NCBI RefSeq assembly: GCF_002251945.1
Contig: NZ_NDHW01000084.1
Coordinates: 21,742-85,741, forward strand
Reading direction: 5' to 3'
Source: Pseudanabaena sp. SR411
GTDB taxonomy: Bacteria; Cyanobacteriota; Cyanobacteriia; Pseudanabaenales; Pseudanabaenaceae
DNA length: 64,000 nt
Shown here: positions 7,182 through 16,731 of the stretch, in pieces
Position numbering within the stretch: position 1 is the first letter of the stretch
Layout: each line of letters opens with the position of its first letter
Program-made: the position numbers and the translations under genes
The notes under the pieces: generated by a model
Database searches by the model: none
Seen by the model: only the letters and a program-made list of their open reading frames with translations
What the model was told of the DNA's origin: nothing

Positions 7182-10010
7182 ATGCAAAATATCCTAGATT
7201 ATGTTCAATGCGGTATCTTTGTTTTGACCATTGAGTCAGACGTGGCAAATGAGCCAAACTTGCAAGTGTCAGATGTAAAAGATCAAGATCATCCAGCATT
7301 TACATTGCGATTTGTGAGTGCCAATCTTACCTTTGTCCATCTCATTTTCGGAGAACGTAGTATCGATCAAACCGTTGACATACTTGGCTTACAGCCAAAA
7401 GAATGTTTACCATTAGAATTTGCCCAGTTATTAAATGAGCATGTTAGTCAATGCTTGCAAACACAGCAAGTTGCTGTATTTACAACACAACTTGATTTGG
7501 TGACAAATCGACTGTTATCGATTTCGCTATCCCTCAAGCTTGATAGTAATGATCATTCAAAACAGATTGTTGGTACTTGCCAAGACATTACAACCCTAGA
7601 ATTAACCAAATCGCAAGTTAAAGAGTTTAATCAAAAAAAATTCAGTCATTTGGTGAGTGAAGTCTCCGATGCCTTTGTGGTAGTTGATCATGAAGGCATT
7701 GTCCGCTACGTCAACCAATCAGCGGAGAATCTATTTGGTTGTAAATCTGACGATATTATTGGTGAGACTTTTGGACTACCTGTAGTAGCAGGAGAAAGCA
7801 CTGATATCGATATTCTCAACCGAGGTAGTACCACCTCGGCAGAAATGCGTGTGTCTGAAGCCATGGATGAAGATCGTAGAGTTTATGTAGTTGCCTCATT
7901 GCGAGATATCTCAGAACGGAAGCGGGTGGAAAAATCGCTACAATTACGTGAACGAGCGATCGCTGCAAGCTCTAACGGAATCGTCATTACCGATGCGACT
8001 CAGCCCAATAATCCGATGATTTATGTAAATCCTAGCTTTGAGAGGATTACAGGTTACAGTGCAGCAGAGGTGCTAGGGCGTGATTGCCGTTTTTTGCAAG
8101 GAGGCGATCGCAATCAGATTGGGCTTCTAGATTTACATAAAGCAATTCAGGAAAAGCGAGAATGTCATGCGGTTCTGCTTAACTATCGTAAAGATGGCAC
8201 GCCATTTTGGAATGATTTGTACATTGCGCCAGTATTTAACGATCATGGTGATCTCACTAACTACATTGGCATTCAAACTGACATTACCGATCAAGTTAAA
8301 TCAACTCAAAGATTACTCGAAAGTGAAGAGCGGCTGAGGACTGTACTGACATCAATCAAAGAAGGCATTACCTTTAGTGATGATTCAGGCTATTTTGCGA
8401 TTTTCAATGCTGGTATGGAAAATCTTACAGGGTATACTTTTGCGGAGGCAAATGCCAGCCATGATTTTACAACTTTTCTATATCCTGATCGCGCTGAACA
8501 TGACAAAGCTTTGCAACGATTGCAGCATTTACAGGAAACTGGTCAAGCGATGACCGTCGAAACGCGCATTTGTCATCGTGATGGCACCTTTAAAGATGTC
8601 TTAGTTTCTACGAGGTTAATGGCCTACAAAGGCAAACGGATGTATTTGAGTAGTTATTACGACATTACCGAGCGCAAAAAAGTCGAGACTCAACTACGTT
8701 ATCAAGGTGAAAGAGAACGCTTATTGAATGCAATTTTACTTAAAATTCAATGCGAATTAAATCTCGATCAAATTCTTGCCATTACTGTTAAAGAAGCCCA
8801 AGAATTGTTACGCATTGATCGTGTGGTTATTTACCAATTTCAAGAAGATTGGAGTGGTGCATTTGTTGTGGAAGCAATTAATGATCCAGCATTATCCATT
8901 CTTGGAAAAACAATTAATGATGCCTGCTTTAATCAAGAGAATATACAGAAATATCAAAATCGATCAATCTCAAGTATAAATGATGTTGATCTTGCAGATT
9001 TAAGCCCTTGCCATAAAGATCTTTTGCAATGCTTTCAAGTAAAAGCTAATATTGTAGTCTCTATTGCTTTTGGTGATACATTATGGGGATTATTAATCGC
9101 TCATCAATGTTTTGCTCCGCGTCAGTGGGAAGAGTTTGAAATTGATTTGCTAAGGCAGTTGGCTAATCATGTAGCGATCGCAATTCAACAGGTAAAATTA
9201 TTTGACAGAGTTCAAGATCTCAATAAAAATCTAGAACGACAAGTTGCCGATCGCACCCAACAACTCGAACAAAGTCTCAGCCAAATAGAAAGAGCTTTGC
9301 TCAAGGAGAAAGAGCTAAATGAACTCAAATCTCAATTTATTTCCAGAGCCTCCCATGAATTTCGGACACCACTCGCTACAATCCAGACAGCAAGCGATTT
9401 ACTGCGAAACTATGGGCATAAGATGTCAGACGAGAAAAAACTAGAGAGAATTGATAAAATTCAACGGGAAGTAAAAGGTATGACTAACCTTTTAGAAGAG
9501 GTATTAATCATCGGCAAAACTGAATCAGGAAGATTTGAGTTGCAGTTAGAAGAGATCAATCTTGAAGATTTCTGTCTCGAGATTATTGAACAAACTAAGT
9601 TACTAGGAAACGGCAAACATCAAGTTATTTTTAAAAATACAAATGCTCCTGCAAAAGTAACAATTGATACTAAATTCTTTAGGCAAATTATTTCTAATTT
9701 ATTGTCAAATGCAATTAAGTATTCACCTAATGCTAGCGAAGTCACTTTTACAATTTCATTAACTAGTGATCATGTACCCAAACTTTTATTAGAGTTTCAA
9801 GATCAGGGGATTGGTATTCCTCTAATTGATCAAGAAAAGATCTTTGACCATTTTTATCGCGCCCACAATGTTGGTATGATCATAGGGACTGGATTGGGTA
9901 TGGCAATTATCAAGAATTCAGTAGACATCCTTGGTGGCACAATTCAACTTAATAGTGTTGAAAACAAGGGAACAACTGTAAAGGTAAAACTGCCTTACCT
10001 AAAGGAATAG
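7182..10010 (+). CDS. LOV / CBCR-like GAF sensor histidine kinase
   Basis: 942 residues, soluble. Order: N-terminal PAS-like region (1-140), PAS (about 157-245), LOV-type PAS (262-370), PAS (385-500), GAF (515-675), coiled coil (677-715), HisKA with His725 in SHEFRTPL, and HATPase with N-box NLLSNAIKYS, DQGIGIP and GTGLGMAI. The LOV core GRDCRFLQG has the photo-adduct Cys302 plus NYRKDGTPFWN and IGIQTDIT, which usually contact flavin. The GAF has a DXCF motif (DACF, Cys582) and a Cys-His pair (SPCHKDLL, Cys610), as in DXCF cyanobacteriochromes. An upstream ATG at 7110 lies in a repeat; the ATG at 7182 begins conserved sequence. It is eight bases from a REC-GGDEF-EAL gene, its likely partner. 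Confidence 0.85.
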   Translation: MQNILDYVQCGIFVLTIESDVANEPNLQVSDVKDQDHPAFTLRFVSANLTFVHLIFGERSIDQTVDILGLQPKECLPLEFAQLLNEHVSQCLQTQQVAVFTTQLDLVTNRLLSISLSLKLDSNDHSKQIVGTCQDITTLELTKSQVKEFNQKKFSHLVSEVSDAFVVVDHEGIVRYVNQSAENLFGCKSDDIIGETFGLPVVAGESTDIDILNRGSTTSAEMRVSEAMDEDRRVYVVASLRDISERKRVEKSLQLRERAIAASSNGIVITDATQPNNPMIYVNPSFERITGYSAAEVLGRDCRFLQGGDRNQIGLLDLHKAIQEKRECHAVLLNYRKDGTPFWNDLYIAPVFNDHGDLTNYIGIQTDITDQVKSTQRLLESEERLRTVLTSIKEGITFSDDSGYFAIFNAGMENLTGYTFAEANASHDFTTFLYPDRAEHDKALQRLQHLQETGQAMTVETRICHRDGTFKDVLVSTRLMAYKGKRMYLSSYYDITERKKVETQLRYQGERERLLNAILLKIQCELNLDQILAITVKEAQELLRIDRVVIYQFQEDWSGAFVVEAINDPALSILGKTINDACFNQENIQKYQNRSISSINDVDLADLSPCHKDLLQCFQVKANIVVSIAFGDTLWGLLIAHQCFAPRQWEEFEIDLLRQLANHVAIAIQQVKLFDRVQDLNKNLERQVADRTQQLEQSLSQIERALLKEKELNELKSQFISRASHEFRTPLATIQTASDLLRNYGHKMSDEKKLERIDKIQREVKGMTNLLEEVLIIGKTESGRFELQLEEINLEDFCLEIIEQTKLLGNGKHQVIFKNTNAPAKVTIDTKFFRQIISNLLSNAIKYSPNASEVTFTISLTSDHVPKLLLEFQDQGIGIPLIDQEKIFDHFYRAHNVGMIIGTGLGMAIIKNSVDILGGTIQLNSVENKGTTVKVKLPYLKE

Positions 10011-10018
10011 ATGCAATT

Positions 10019-11740
10019 ATGACCACAATTCTAGTCATCGAAGATGTAGAAGCCTTACGCGAAGAGATCATGGAGACTCTCTCCTACGAAGGTTTTGATG
10101 TACTGGGTGCAGAGAATGGAGTTGTTGGTGTCCAAATCGCCAAAACCTATTTACCGAATTTGATTATCTGTGACATTGCGATGCCAGAACTAGATGGCTA
10201 TGGAACCCTAGTTGCGCTGCGACAAGAGCCAAAAACATCAATGATTCCGTTTATATTTCTAACCGCAATGACGGAAAAAGCGGACATGCGTCAAGCCATG
10301 CAACTAGGTGCAGATGACTATCTCACTAAGCCCTTTACATCAGCAGAATTATTAGGGGCGATCGCTTCACGGTTACAAAAGTACAACTCTGTTAAAGATC
10401 ATTACTATGATGAAATCAAAGCCGTGGGAGAAAGATTTGAATATTTGTCTCACCATGATGGTTTGACCCAACTACCAAATCGCATTCTCTTTCACGAGTC
10501 ATTAAGTCAAGCAGTATTACACGCCAAGATTAATAACAAGTCTCTAGCTTTACTGTTTCTAGATATGGACAACTTTAATATCATTAACAACACGCTTGGC
10601 AATGATATTGGCGATCAATTATTTAAAGCGATCGCCGAACGACTAAGACGCTATGCAGCCCCCTGCGATATGGTGGCAAGGATACAAGGTGATGAATTTG
10701 CGCTGATCATCTCTGATGTCAAAGATCCAGTCAGTATTAAACTGGAAACCCAGAAAATATTAGATCTATTAAGTCGTCCTTATAATTTGTATGGGCATGA
10801 GGTTTTTATTACCAGTAGTATTGGCATCACCATTTTTCCTGAAGATCATCAAGAGGCTGAAGGATTAATCAAAAATGCCGAATTAGCAATGTATTACGCC
10901 AAAAACCATGGCAGGAATACTTATAAGCTCTACAGTTCAGACCTGAATGTGCAATCTTCAGAATATATGGCGTTAGCCAACAGTCTCCATCGCGCCATTG
11001 ATCGCAATGAACTGCGGGTTTTTTATCAACCTCTCGTGGATCTTAAGTCAGGAAAGATTGTTGGTGCGGAAGCGTTAGCCCGATGGCAACATCCAGATTT
11101 AGGCATTATTATGCCCAGCAAATTTATCCCTGTTGCTGAACAAACGGGACTAATTCTCCGTTTGAGCGAGGTAATTCTCTATTCAGTTTGTGAACAAATG
11201 CGATCGTGGCACAAGGCTGGCATAGATTATGGATTTGTGGCAGTTAATCTATCTGGTCAACATTTTCGACCAGATAATAATCTCATTGAACTGATCAGTA
11301 AGGTTTTACAAGAAACTGGGATTGACCCAGAACACTTAGAACTTGAGCTGACTGAAAGTATCATCATGCAAAATGCTGAGTTCACAATTCAGGTGCTTTC
11401 TCAGTTACAGGCGATCGGCGTAAAAGTAGCGATCGACGATTTTGGTACAGGCTATTCTTCCTTAAGCTACCTTAAGCACTTTCCAGTAAATACCCTAAAG
11501 ATTGATCGCTGTTTTATCCAAGACATCACCACAGATCGTCATGATGCAACGATTTCCCTAGCCATCATCGATCTTGCTCATAGTTTGTCATTGCAAGTTA
11601 TCGCCGAAGGTGTTGAAACTGCCGAGCAGATTCAGTTTTTAAAAGAGAATAGTTGCGATCAGGTACAAGGTTATTTCTTTAGTCCCCCATTACCGGCACC
11701 TGAGTTTGAGAAAATGTTAATTGATGGTAAATGTTTATGA
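10019..11740 (+). CDS. Response regulator with degenerate GGDEF and intact EAL domains
   Basis: 573 residues. REC domain (1-120) with Asp52 phospho-acceptor (ICDIAMPELDG) and Lys104; GGDEF domain (about 145-305) whose signature reads QGDEF (223-227), the first Gly replaced; EAL domain (about 318-565) with EAL at 351-353, VAVNLSGQHF, LELELTES, AIDDFGTGYSSLSYL, LKIDRCFI and AEGVET, the metal and catalytic residues of c-di-GMP phosphodiesterases. The likely output is c-di-GMP hydrolysis under phosphorylation control, with the GGDEF half perhaps binding GTP only. Eight bases after the photoreceptor kinase, so almost certainly an operon. Confidence 0.92.
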   Translation: MTTILVIEDVEALREEIMETLSYEGFDVLGAENGVVGVQIAKTYLPNLIICDIAMPELDGYGTLVALRQEPKTSMIPFIFLTAMTEKADMRQAMQLGADDYLTKPFTSAELLGAIASRLQKYNSVKDHYYDEIKAVGERFEYLSHHDGLTQLPNRILFHESLSQAVLHAKINNKSLALLFLDMDNFNIINNTLGNDIGDQLFKAIAERLRRYAAPCDMVARIQGDEFALIISDVKDPVSIKLETQKILDLLSRPYNLYGHEVFITSSIGITIFPEDHQEAEGLIKNAELAMYYAKNHGRNTYKLYSSDLNVQSSEYMALANSLHRAIDRNELRVFYQPLVDLKSGKIVGAEALARWQHPDLGIIMPSKFIPVAEQTGLILRLSEVILYSVCEQMRSWHKAGIDYGFVAVNLSGQHFRPDNNLIELISKVLQETGIDPEHLELELTESIIMQNAEFTIQVLSQLQAIGVKVAIDDFGTGYSSLSYLKHFPVNTLKIDRCFIQDITTDRHDATISLAIIDLAHSLSLQVIAEGVETAEQIQFLKENSCDQVQGYFFSPPLPAPEFEKMLIDGKCL

Positions 11741-11822
11741 AAGAAAACTCTGTACTCCCTCATTTTTTGTTGATTTATTAATGCTATAAACTTTTACTGA
11801 AGTCCTTATTAACCCACAAGTC

Positions 11823-12893
11823 ATGAGTAAATCTAAACGCGCCTTAATTACAGGTATTACTGGTCAAGATGGATCTTATTTATCGGAACTTCTGCTAGCT
11901 AAAGGATATGAAGTCCACGGCATCATTCGTCGATCTTCGACGATTAATACTGATCGCCTCGATCATATGTATCAAGATCCGCATCTACCAGCAACCAAGT
12001 TATTCCTTCACTATGGCGATTTGACTGACGGTACAACTTTGGGTCGGATTTTAGAAGCGGTTCGACCTCATGAAGTATTTAATCTCGGCGCTCAGTCCCA
12101 TGTGCGCGTTAGCTTTGACTCACCTGAATATACAGTTGATGCCGTGGGTATGGGAACCTTACGTTTACTAGAAGCATTGCGAGATTATCAACAGCGCAAC
12201 ACTCGCGAAATCCGATTTTATCAGGCAGGATCATCGGAGATGTATGGCTTGGTGCAAGCTGTACCTCAAAATGAAGACACTCCATTCTACCCACGTAGCC
12301 CCTATGCCTGTGCCAAGGTCTATGCTCATTGGCAAACGATTAATTACCGCGAATCCTATGGCCTATTTGCTTGTAATGGCATTTTGTTTAATCATGAGTC
12401 GCCTCGTCGCGGCGAAACCTTTGTCACCCGAAAGATCACAAGGGCGATCGCTCGTATTGTTGCTAATCAGCAGAAAAAACTGTACTTAGGTAATCTGGAT
12501 TCTAAAAGGGATTGGGGCTATGCCAAAGACTATGTAGAGGCGATGTGGCTCATGTTGCAGCAAGAAAAGCCCGATGACTATGTGATCTCCACTGGGGAAA
12601 CTCATTCAGTACGCGAGTTTTTAGAAGAGGCTTTTGCCTACGTCAATCTCAAGTGGGAAGACTATGTAGAGATTGATCCCCGCTATTTCCGTCCTGCTGA
12701 AGTGGATTTGTTATTAGGTGACTCGACTAAGGCAAAACAAAAGCTAGGCTGGGAGCCTAAAGTTACCTTCAAAGCTTTAGTTGAGCTAATGGTAGATGCA
12801 GATTTAGAAGCTTTGGGCTTGCCAAATCCTAAAGGCACGCATTCTGAGGATATTGCCACATTGAGAAATATTGGACAAGCCTCGACTTGGTAG
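11823..12893 (+). CDS. gmd: GDP-mannose 4,6-dehydratase
   Basis: 356 residues, extended short-chain dehydrogenase fold. It converts GDP-D-mannose to GDP-4-keto-6-deoxy-D-mannose with bound NADP. Seen: [19 protein letters not shown] (nucleotide site), [36 protein letters not shown], the YxxxK pair in [12 protein letters not shown], and [16 protein letters not shown]. The next gene encodes the following enzyme, so the pair makes GDP-L-fucose for surface polysaccharide or glycan. Starts 82 bases after the EAL gene. Confidence 0.97.
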   Translation: MSKSKRALITGITGQDGSYLSELLLAKGYEVHGIIRRSSTINTDRLDHMYQDPHLPATKLFLHYGDLTDGTTLGRILEAVRPHEVFNLGAQSHVRVSFDSPEYTVDAVGMGTLRLLEALRDYQQRNTREIRFYQAGSSEMYGLVQAVPQNEDTPFYPRSPYACAKVYAHWQTINYRESYGLFACNGILFNHESPRRGETFVTRKITRAIARIVANQQKKLYLGNLDSKRDWGYAKDYVEAMWLMLQQEKPDDYVISTGETHSVREFLEEAFAYVNLKWEDYVEIDPRYFRPAEVDLLLGDSTKAKQKLGWEPKVTFKALVELMVDADLEALGLPNPKGTHSEDIATLRNIGQASTW

Positions 12894-12927
12894 ATTAAAA
12901 GCCCTGCTGTGCAGGGCTTTTAATCTA
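12891..12927. terminator. Palindrome at the gmd 3' end
   Basis: Perfect 17-bp arms beginning at the gmd stop TAG (TAGATTAAAAGCCCTGC) with loop TGT. It lies between two co-directional genes of one pathway, so it may attenuate rather than fully terminate, or fcl has its own promoter. Confidence 0.75.
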
Positions 12928-12952
12928 CTCGTACTTTACTGAAGAAATTTTT

Positions 12953-13909
12953 ATGATAGACAATCAATCAAAACTACAATTCAAAGATCAAAAGATTCTG
13001 GTAACTGGCGGTGCTGGATTTTTAGGAAAGCAGGTGATTGCCCAACTGATCGCCGCAGGGGCTAGCCAAGATTTGATTACTGTACCCAGATCAAAAGATG
13101 ATGATTTGCGATCGCTTGCCGTCTGTGAAAAAGTTGTTCAAGATCAAGACCTAATTATTCACCTTGCGGCTCATGTCGGCGGCATTGGACTCAACCGTGA
13201 AAAACCTGCCGAACTTTTTTATGACAACCTGATGATGGGTGTGCAGTTAATCCATGCCGCTTATCAAGCTAATGTCCAAAAATTTGTCTGTGTTGGTACA
13301 ATTTGCGCCTATCCCAACTTTACACCCGTACCATTTAAAGAAGAAGATCTTTGGAATGGCTATCCTGAAGTCACCAATGCTCCCTATGGTGTCGCAAAAA
13401 AAGCTTTGCTAGTGCAGTTACAGTCCTATCGTCAACAGTATGGATTTAATGGTATTTACCTACTACCAGTTAATCTCTATGGGCCAGAAGATAACTTTGA
13501 TCCGCTTAGCTCCCATGTAATTCCTGCGTTAATTCGTAAGGTTTATGAGGCTCAACAAAAAGGCGATCGCCAAATTTCGGTATGGGGTGATGGCACACCT
13601 ACCAGAGAATTTGTCTATTCTGAAGATGCCGCCAGAGGAATCGTTATGGCATCGGCGGCTTATAACGAGTCAGAGCCTGTAAATATTGGTACTGGCTCGG
13701 AGATTTCGATCAAGAACTTGATCCATTTGATTTGTGAATTAATGGGATACGATGGCGAAATTTTCTGGGAAACCGACAAACCCAATGGACAACCTCGCCG
13801 TTGCCTTGATGTGGAAAGGGCTAAGCAAGCTTTTGGTTTCACCGCACAGGTAGGTTTTCGTGAAGGTTTAAATCAGACGATCGCTTGGTATCGTCAACAT
13901 GCCGTCTAA
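12953..13909 (+). CDS. fcl: GDP-L-fucose synthase
   Basis: 318 residues, short-chain dehydrogenase fold. It epimerises and reduces GDP-4-keto-6-deoxy-mannose to GDP-L-fucose with NADPH. Seen: ILVTGGAGFLGKQVI, HLAAHVGGIGLNREKP, the Ser-Tyr-Lys triad area (GTICAYP, NAPYGVAKK), LPVNLYGPEDNFDP and VWGDGTPTREFVYSEDAA. It is the second GDP-fucose enzyme after gmd and ends in a strong A/T-flanked hairpin. Confidence 0.97.
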   Translation: MIDNQSKLQFKDQKILVTGGAGFLGKQVIAQLIAAGASQDLITVPRSKDDDLRSLAVCEKVVQDQDLIIHLAAHVGGIGLNREKPAELFYDNLMMGVQLIHAAYQANVQKFVCVGTICAYPNFTPVPFKEEDLWNGYPEVTNAPYGVAKKALLVQLQSYRQQYGFNGIYLLPVNLYGPEDNFDPLSSHVIPALIRKVYEAQQKGDRQISVWGDGTPTREFVYSEDAARGIVMASAAYNESEPVNIGTGSEISIKNLIHLICELMGYDGEIFWETDKPNGQPRRCLDVERAKQAFGFTAQVGFREGLNQTIAWYRQHAV

Positions 13910-13955
13910 AAAAACAAAAAAAGAAGAGCGTCGCTCTTCTTTTTTTTTGTTTTTA
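13908..13955 (+). terminator. fcl terminator
   Basis: Stem AGAAGAGCG/CGCTCTTCT extended by long A and T runs, followed by TTTTTTTTTGTTTTT. A classical intrinsic terminator directly after the fcl stop codon. Confidence 0.85.
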
Positions 13956-13994
13956 ATAGAAACAAAAAAATTTGATTTTTCGTACTTTCAAGTC

Positions 13995-14022
13995 TTGCAT
14001 ATGTACCAAGCTTTGGTATGAT
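13995..14022 (+). promoter_or_regulatory. Possible promoter of tRNA-Ser
   Basis: TTGCAT (13995-14000) and TATGAT (14017-14022) are 16 bases apart and about 70 bases upstream of the tRNA. Good sigma70-like match, no experimental basis. Confidence 0.5.
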
Positions 14023-14090
14023 TAGAATCCGCACGACGAAACAAATGACTTCGCAAAAAAATTTGCGATAGCCTTTGGTGAGTTAAGCGA

Positions 14091-14177
14091 GGAGAGATGG
14101 CCGAGTGGTTGAAGGCGCAGCACTGGAAATGCTGTTTAGGGGTAACTTTAACGAGGGTTCGAATCCCTCTCTCTCCG
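14091..14177 (+). tRNA. tRNA-Ser (anticodon GGA)
   Basis: 87 bases with a long variable arm, as in class II tRNAs. Acceptor stem GGAGAGA pairs with TCTCTCC, the D arm has GCCGAGTGGTTGAAGGC, the anticodon stem-loop is CAGCA-CTGGAAA-TGCTG with anticodon GGA, and the T arm is GAGGG-TTCGAAT-CCCTC. Discriminator base G at 14177; CCA is not encoded. Reads UCC and UCU. Confidence 0.97.
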
Positions 14178-14180
14178 TAT

Positions 14181-14227
14181 AAAACAAAAATAGAGCTAGT
14201 GCTTCGCACTAGCTCTATTTTGTTTTG
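14181..14227 (+). terminator. Terminator after tRNA-Ser
   Basis: Arms of about 21 bp (AAAACAAAATAGAGC core, one bulged A) with loop TTC and a T-rich 3' side (TATTTTGTTTT). Confidence 0.8.
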
Positions 14228-14274
14228 ATATAGTAAAGCCGAAAGAAACACAGCTAAGGATTCAATATTTCTAT

Positions 14275-15318
14275 ATGATTTACATACCACCTTGGCATCT
14301 CACGAATGGGCTACTAATGACCCTTTATACGGCTTTGCGGGTGAGTCGAAAATGGGAAAACTTTACAGTTGAACCAGAGCCTACTTACCAAGAGCATATT
14401 TTTACAGGTGCAAATGGTGTGCCGATCTTTGGTAAATATGCAATTCCACAAAATGCCAAAGGAACTATTGTTGGAACCTATGGCATCACTGGGGATTTGG
14501 ATAATCAATGGTTTCTCAAAATTTTAGGGCGTAAGGCGATCGCTAAAGGATATGCTGTGGTTTTATTTGATTGGCGAGCGCATGGCAAAACAGCAGAGCT
14601 TTCACCAGCGTTGACCTCAGACGGACTGTATGAAGGTGAAGATTTTATTCGGATCGCCAATACAGCTAAACAATTAGGGTGTCCTGCTCCCTTTTGGCTA
14701 ACGGGATATTCCCTCGGAGGTCAGTTAGCTTTGTGGGGGATCAAGGCTGGAGAGACGATCGCTAGTTGGGGGAGTGATTTAGAAATTACATCCGCCGATA
14801 TCGCAGGTGGAGCCGTAATTTGTCCTAGTGTTGACTCCAATCGATCGCTTACTTATTTGGTCAAAGATGAACTGGGCAGATTTCTCGAAAAGGCGATCGC
14901 TCGTGAATTAAAAAAACTAGGACGCGGCATGGCAAAAATGCATCCTGAATCAATTGATCGTGATGCGGTGGAGAGAGCAAACAGCATTTGGGGATTTGAT
15001 AACGAATTGACGATCACCAAATTAGGCTTTGACTCGGTAGAGGAATATTACGATGCAAGTTGTCCGTTATATTTCATGCCGCATTTGCAAAAGCCAACCT
15101 TTATTCTTTATGCTGCCGATGACCCAATGTTTGATCCATCAATCATTCCAGACTTAGAAAAAATCGCTGAAGATAATCCTGCGATTAAACTCATAGTTAC
15201 AGAACACGGTGGTCATGTCGGTTATGTTAGTAGCAAAAATTGCCAGCACAAATATGGCGATCGAGATCGCTGGTGGGCATGGAATCGTATTTTTGAATGG
15301 ATAGAATCTCAAGCATAA
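14275..15318 (+). CDS. Alpha/beta hydrolase, YheT-like
   Basis: 347 residues. Hydrolase fold with nucleophile elbow GYSLGG (Ser near residue 143), a later acid region (YAADDPMFDPS) and catalytic His in EHGGHVGYV. The arrangement, including the FDNELTITKLGFDSVEEYY segment before the acid, is that of the YheT/YMC-type hydrolases, whose substrates are largely unknown. An internal ATG at codon 15 (14317) is an alternative start closer to the conserved start of relatives. No signal peptide. Confidence 0.85.
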   Translation: MIYIPPWHLTNGLLMTLYTALRVSRKWENFTVEPEPTYQEHIFTGANGVPIFGKYAIPQNAKGTIVGTYGITGDLDNQWFLKILGRKAIAKGYAVVLFDWRAHGKTAELSPALTSDGLYEGEDFIRIANTAKQLGCPAPFWLTGYSLGGQLALWGIKAGETIASWGSDLEITSADIAGGAVICPSVDSNRSLTYLVKDELGRFLEKAIARELKKLGRGMAKMHPESIDRDAVERANSIWGFDNELTITKLGFDSVEEYYDASCPLYFMPHLQKPTFILYAADDPMFDPSIIPDLEKIAEDNPAIKLIVTEHGGHVGYVSSKNCQHKYGDRDRWWAWNRIFEWIESQA

Positions 15319-15345
15319 AAATATGACCATGCATTGCCACGCATA

Positions 15346-16731
15346 CTAAAACTCTAGAGTTTTAGTCGTGTCTTCTTGCTCAAGCTGCTCAAACTGCTCA
15401 ACTGATTTCTGATCTAAATCTACAAACTTCTTTAATTGTGAAAATACACGATAGTTGTCTAGATTTATATCAACTAAATCATTTTCACCACTATTCATTT
15501 TAATTAAGCTATAGTCTGTATCCTCATCAAAAATGGCAAGTGTAACATTCAAAACATCAAGAAAATTAATGAAAGCCCGACATTCTGTTTCATCATACAC
15601 GCTATAAAACTTGAGTAATTCAGCAATATAACTTTCCAGATAAAAGCGAATATGCGGCAGAATTAGGACAATCTTTAGCAATAAAATTATCGGGTTCAGA
15701 AAGTTATCATATTCTAGTGATAACTGTAAAAATTCAGAGGGCTTGCGGCGTTCATTTAACAGTAAATATTGCAAAACTCGATTGCAAGTTGCGTACAATA
15801 AACTAATAGGCATTATTTCTTCATTGCGATGTTCTTGAAAGTGTTTCAATTTCTCCACAACTGTCAAACGTAATACCTCAGAAACCTCTAAATCATCCTG
15901 TGATATACCTAGATAATCCAGTAGTCTAACTTTGAATTCTAAGAAAGTTATGTTCTGAATTTGTTCGTAAAAGTTTTTAGCAGCTTGTCTATAGTTTGCA
16001 TTACCCTGTTTATTCAATACTCTTTTAATTAAAAGTAGTACACCATCACCTAAATTGGTTGGATTTGGACGTTGAGGATTTGCGCCTAATCTTGAGTCAA
16101 TACGCGCCGTATACATGGCAAGATCAAACTTAAATTGTTTCTTGATCTTGCGAGATAAATTTGCTGCATATTGACGTTGTTCTAAGGGCTTTCTTGGATC
16201 TGCATACTCTGAGATAAGTAGATAGGAGGAAAAACGCTCACTCCAGTTATGGTAGCTCTTATGTACACCAGCTCTTCCTGAGAGCGATCGCAGAGTGTTA
16301 TATTCTTCAGATTGAACAAATTTTTGTAGCCAATATCTTAATTTTTTTAGTTTGTGAATTCTTGTGGGAACGCCAATAGAATCTGACAAAAAAAGATCAA
16401 CTAACTTTTGACAAGCATTAATATTCCCATTGATCGCCCAGTTGTTATTGAGAATATAGCAACAGCGTAAAAGAGCATACTTAAATTCTTTCTCTTTATT
16501 GTGAAATATAATTTCACCTAAAGCATAGTAAGCATTAACATTATCAATTTCTTCATATCTGATAAATAATTTTTCAAATTGATTTAAAATTATTTCAGCA
16601 TCATAATGTTTAATAATTCCTAAAAAGAAGTTATAAATATGTTGCTGAGCTTTCTCTATGCTACCCGCAGTTATATCAGTCACTGGCTCAGAGAATCGAT
16701 TAAATTGATTTTGATTATAAAACTGTGCCAT
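15346..16731 (-). CDS. Hypothetical protein, helical
   Basis: 461 residues, no family recognised. The sequence is almost wholly helical in pattern, rich in Leu, Asn, Lys and aromatic residues, with no membrane segment or signal peptide and an acidic C-terminal tail (FEQLEQEDTTKTLEF). The repeated 30-40 residue helical units could be a solenoid. The gene is AT-richer and has fewer HIP1 sites than its neighbours, and it stands alone between the hydrolase (convergent, 27 bases) and a 1-kb empty spacer, which hints at acquisition by transfer. Confidence 0.75.
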   Translation of the reverse strand: MAQFYNQNQFNRFSEPVTDITAGSIEKAQQHIYNFFLGIIKHYDAEIILNQFEKLFIRYEEIDNVNAYYALGEIIFHNKEKEFKYALLRCCYILNNNWAINGNINACQKLVDLFLSDSIGVPTRIHKLKKLRYWLQKFVQSEEYNTLRSLSGRAGVHKSYHNWSERFSSYLLISEYADPRKPLEQRQYAANLSRKIKKQFKFDLAMYTARIDSRLGANPQRPNPTNLGDGVLLLIKRVLNKQGNANYRQAAKNFYEQIQNITFLEFKVRLLDYLGISQDDLEVSEVLRLTVVEKLKHFQEHRNEEIMPISLLYATCNRVLQYLLLNERRKPSEFLQLSLEYDNFLNPIILLLKIVLILPHIRFYLESYIAELLKFYSVYDETECRAFINFLDVLNVTLAIFDEDTDYSLIKMNSGENDLVDINLDNYRVFSQLKKFVDLDQKSVEQFEQLEQEDTTKTLEF

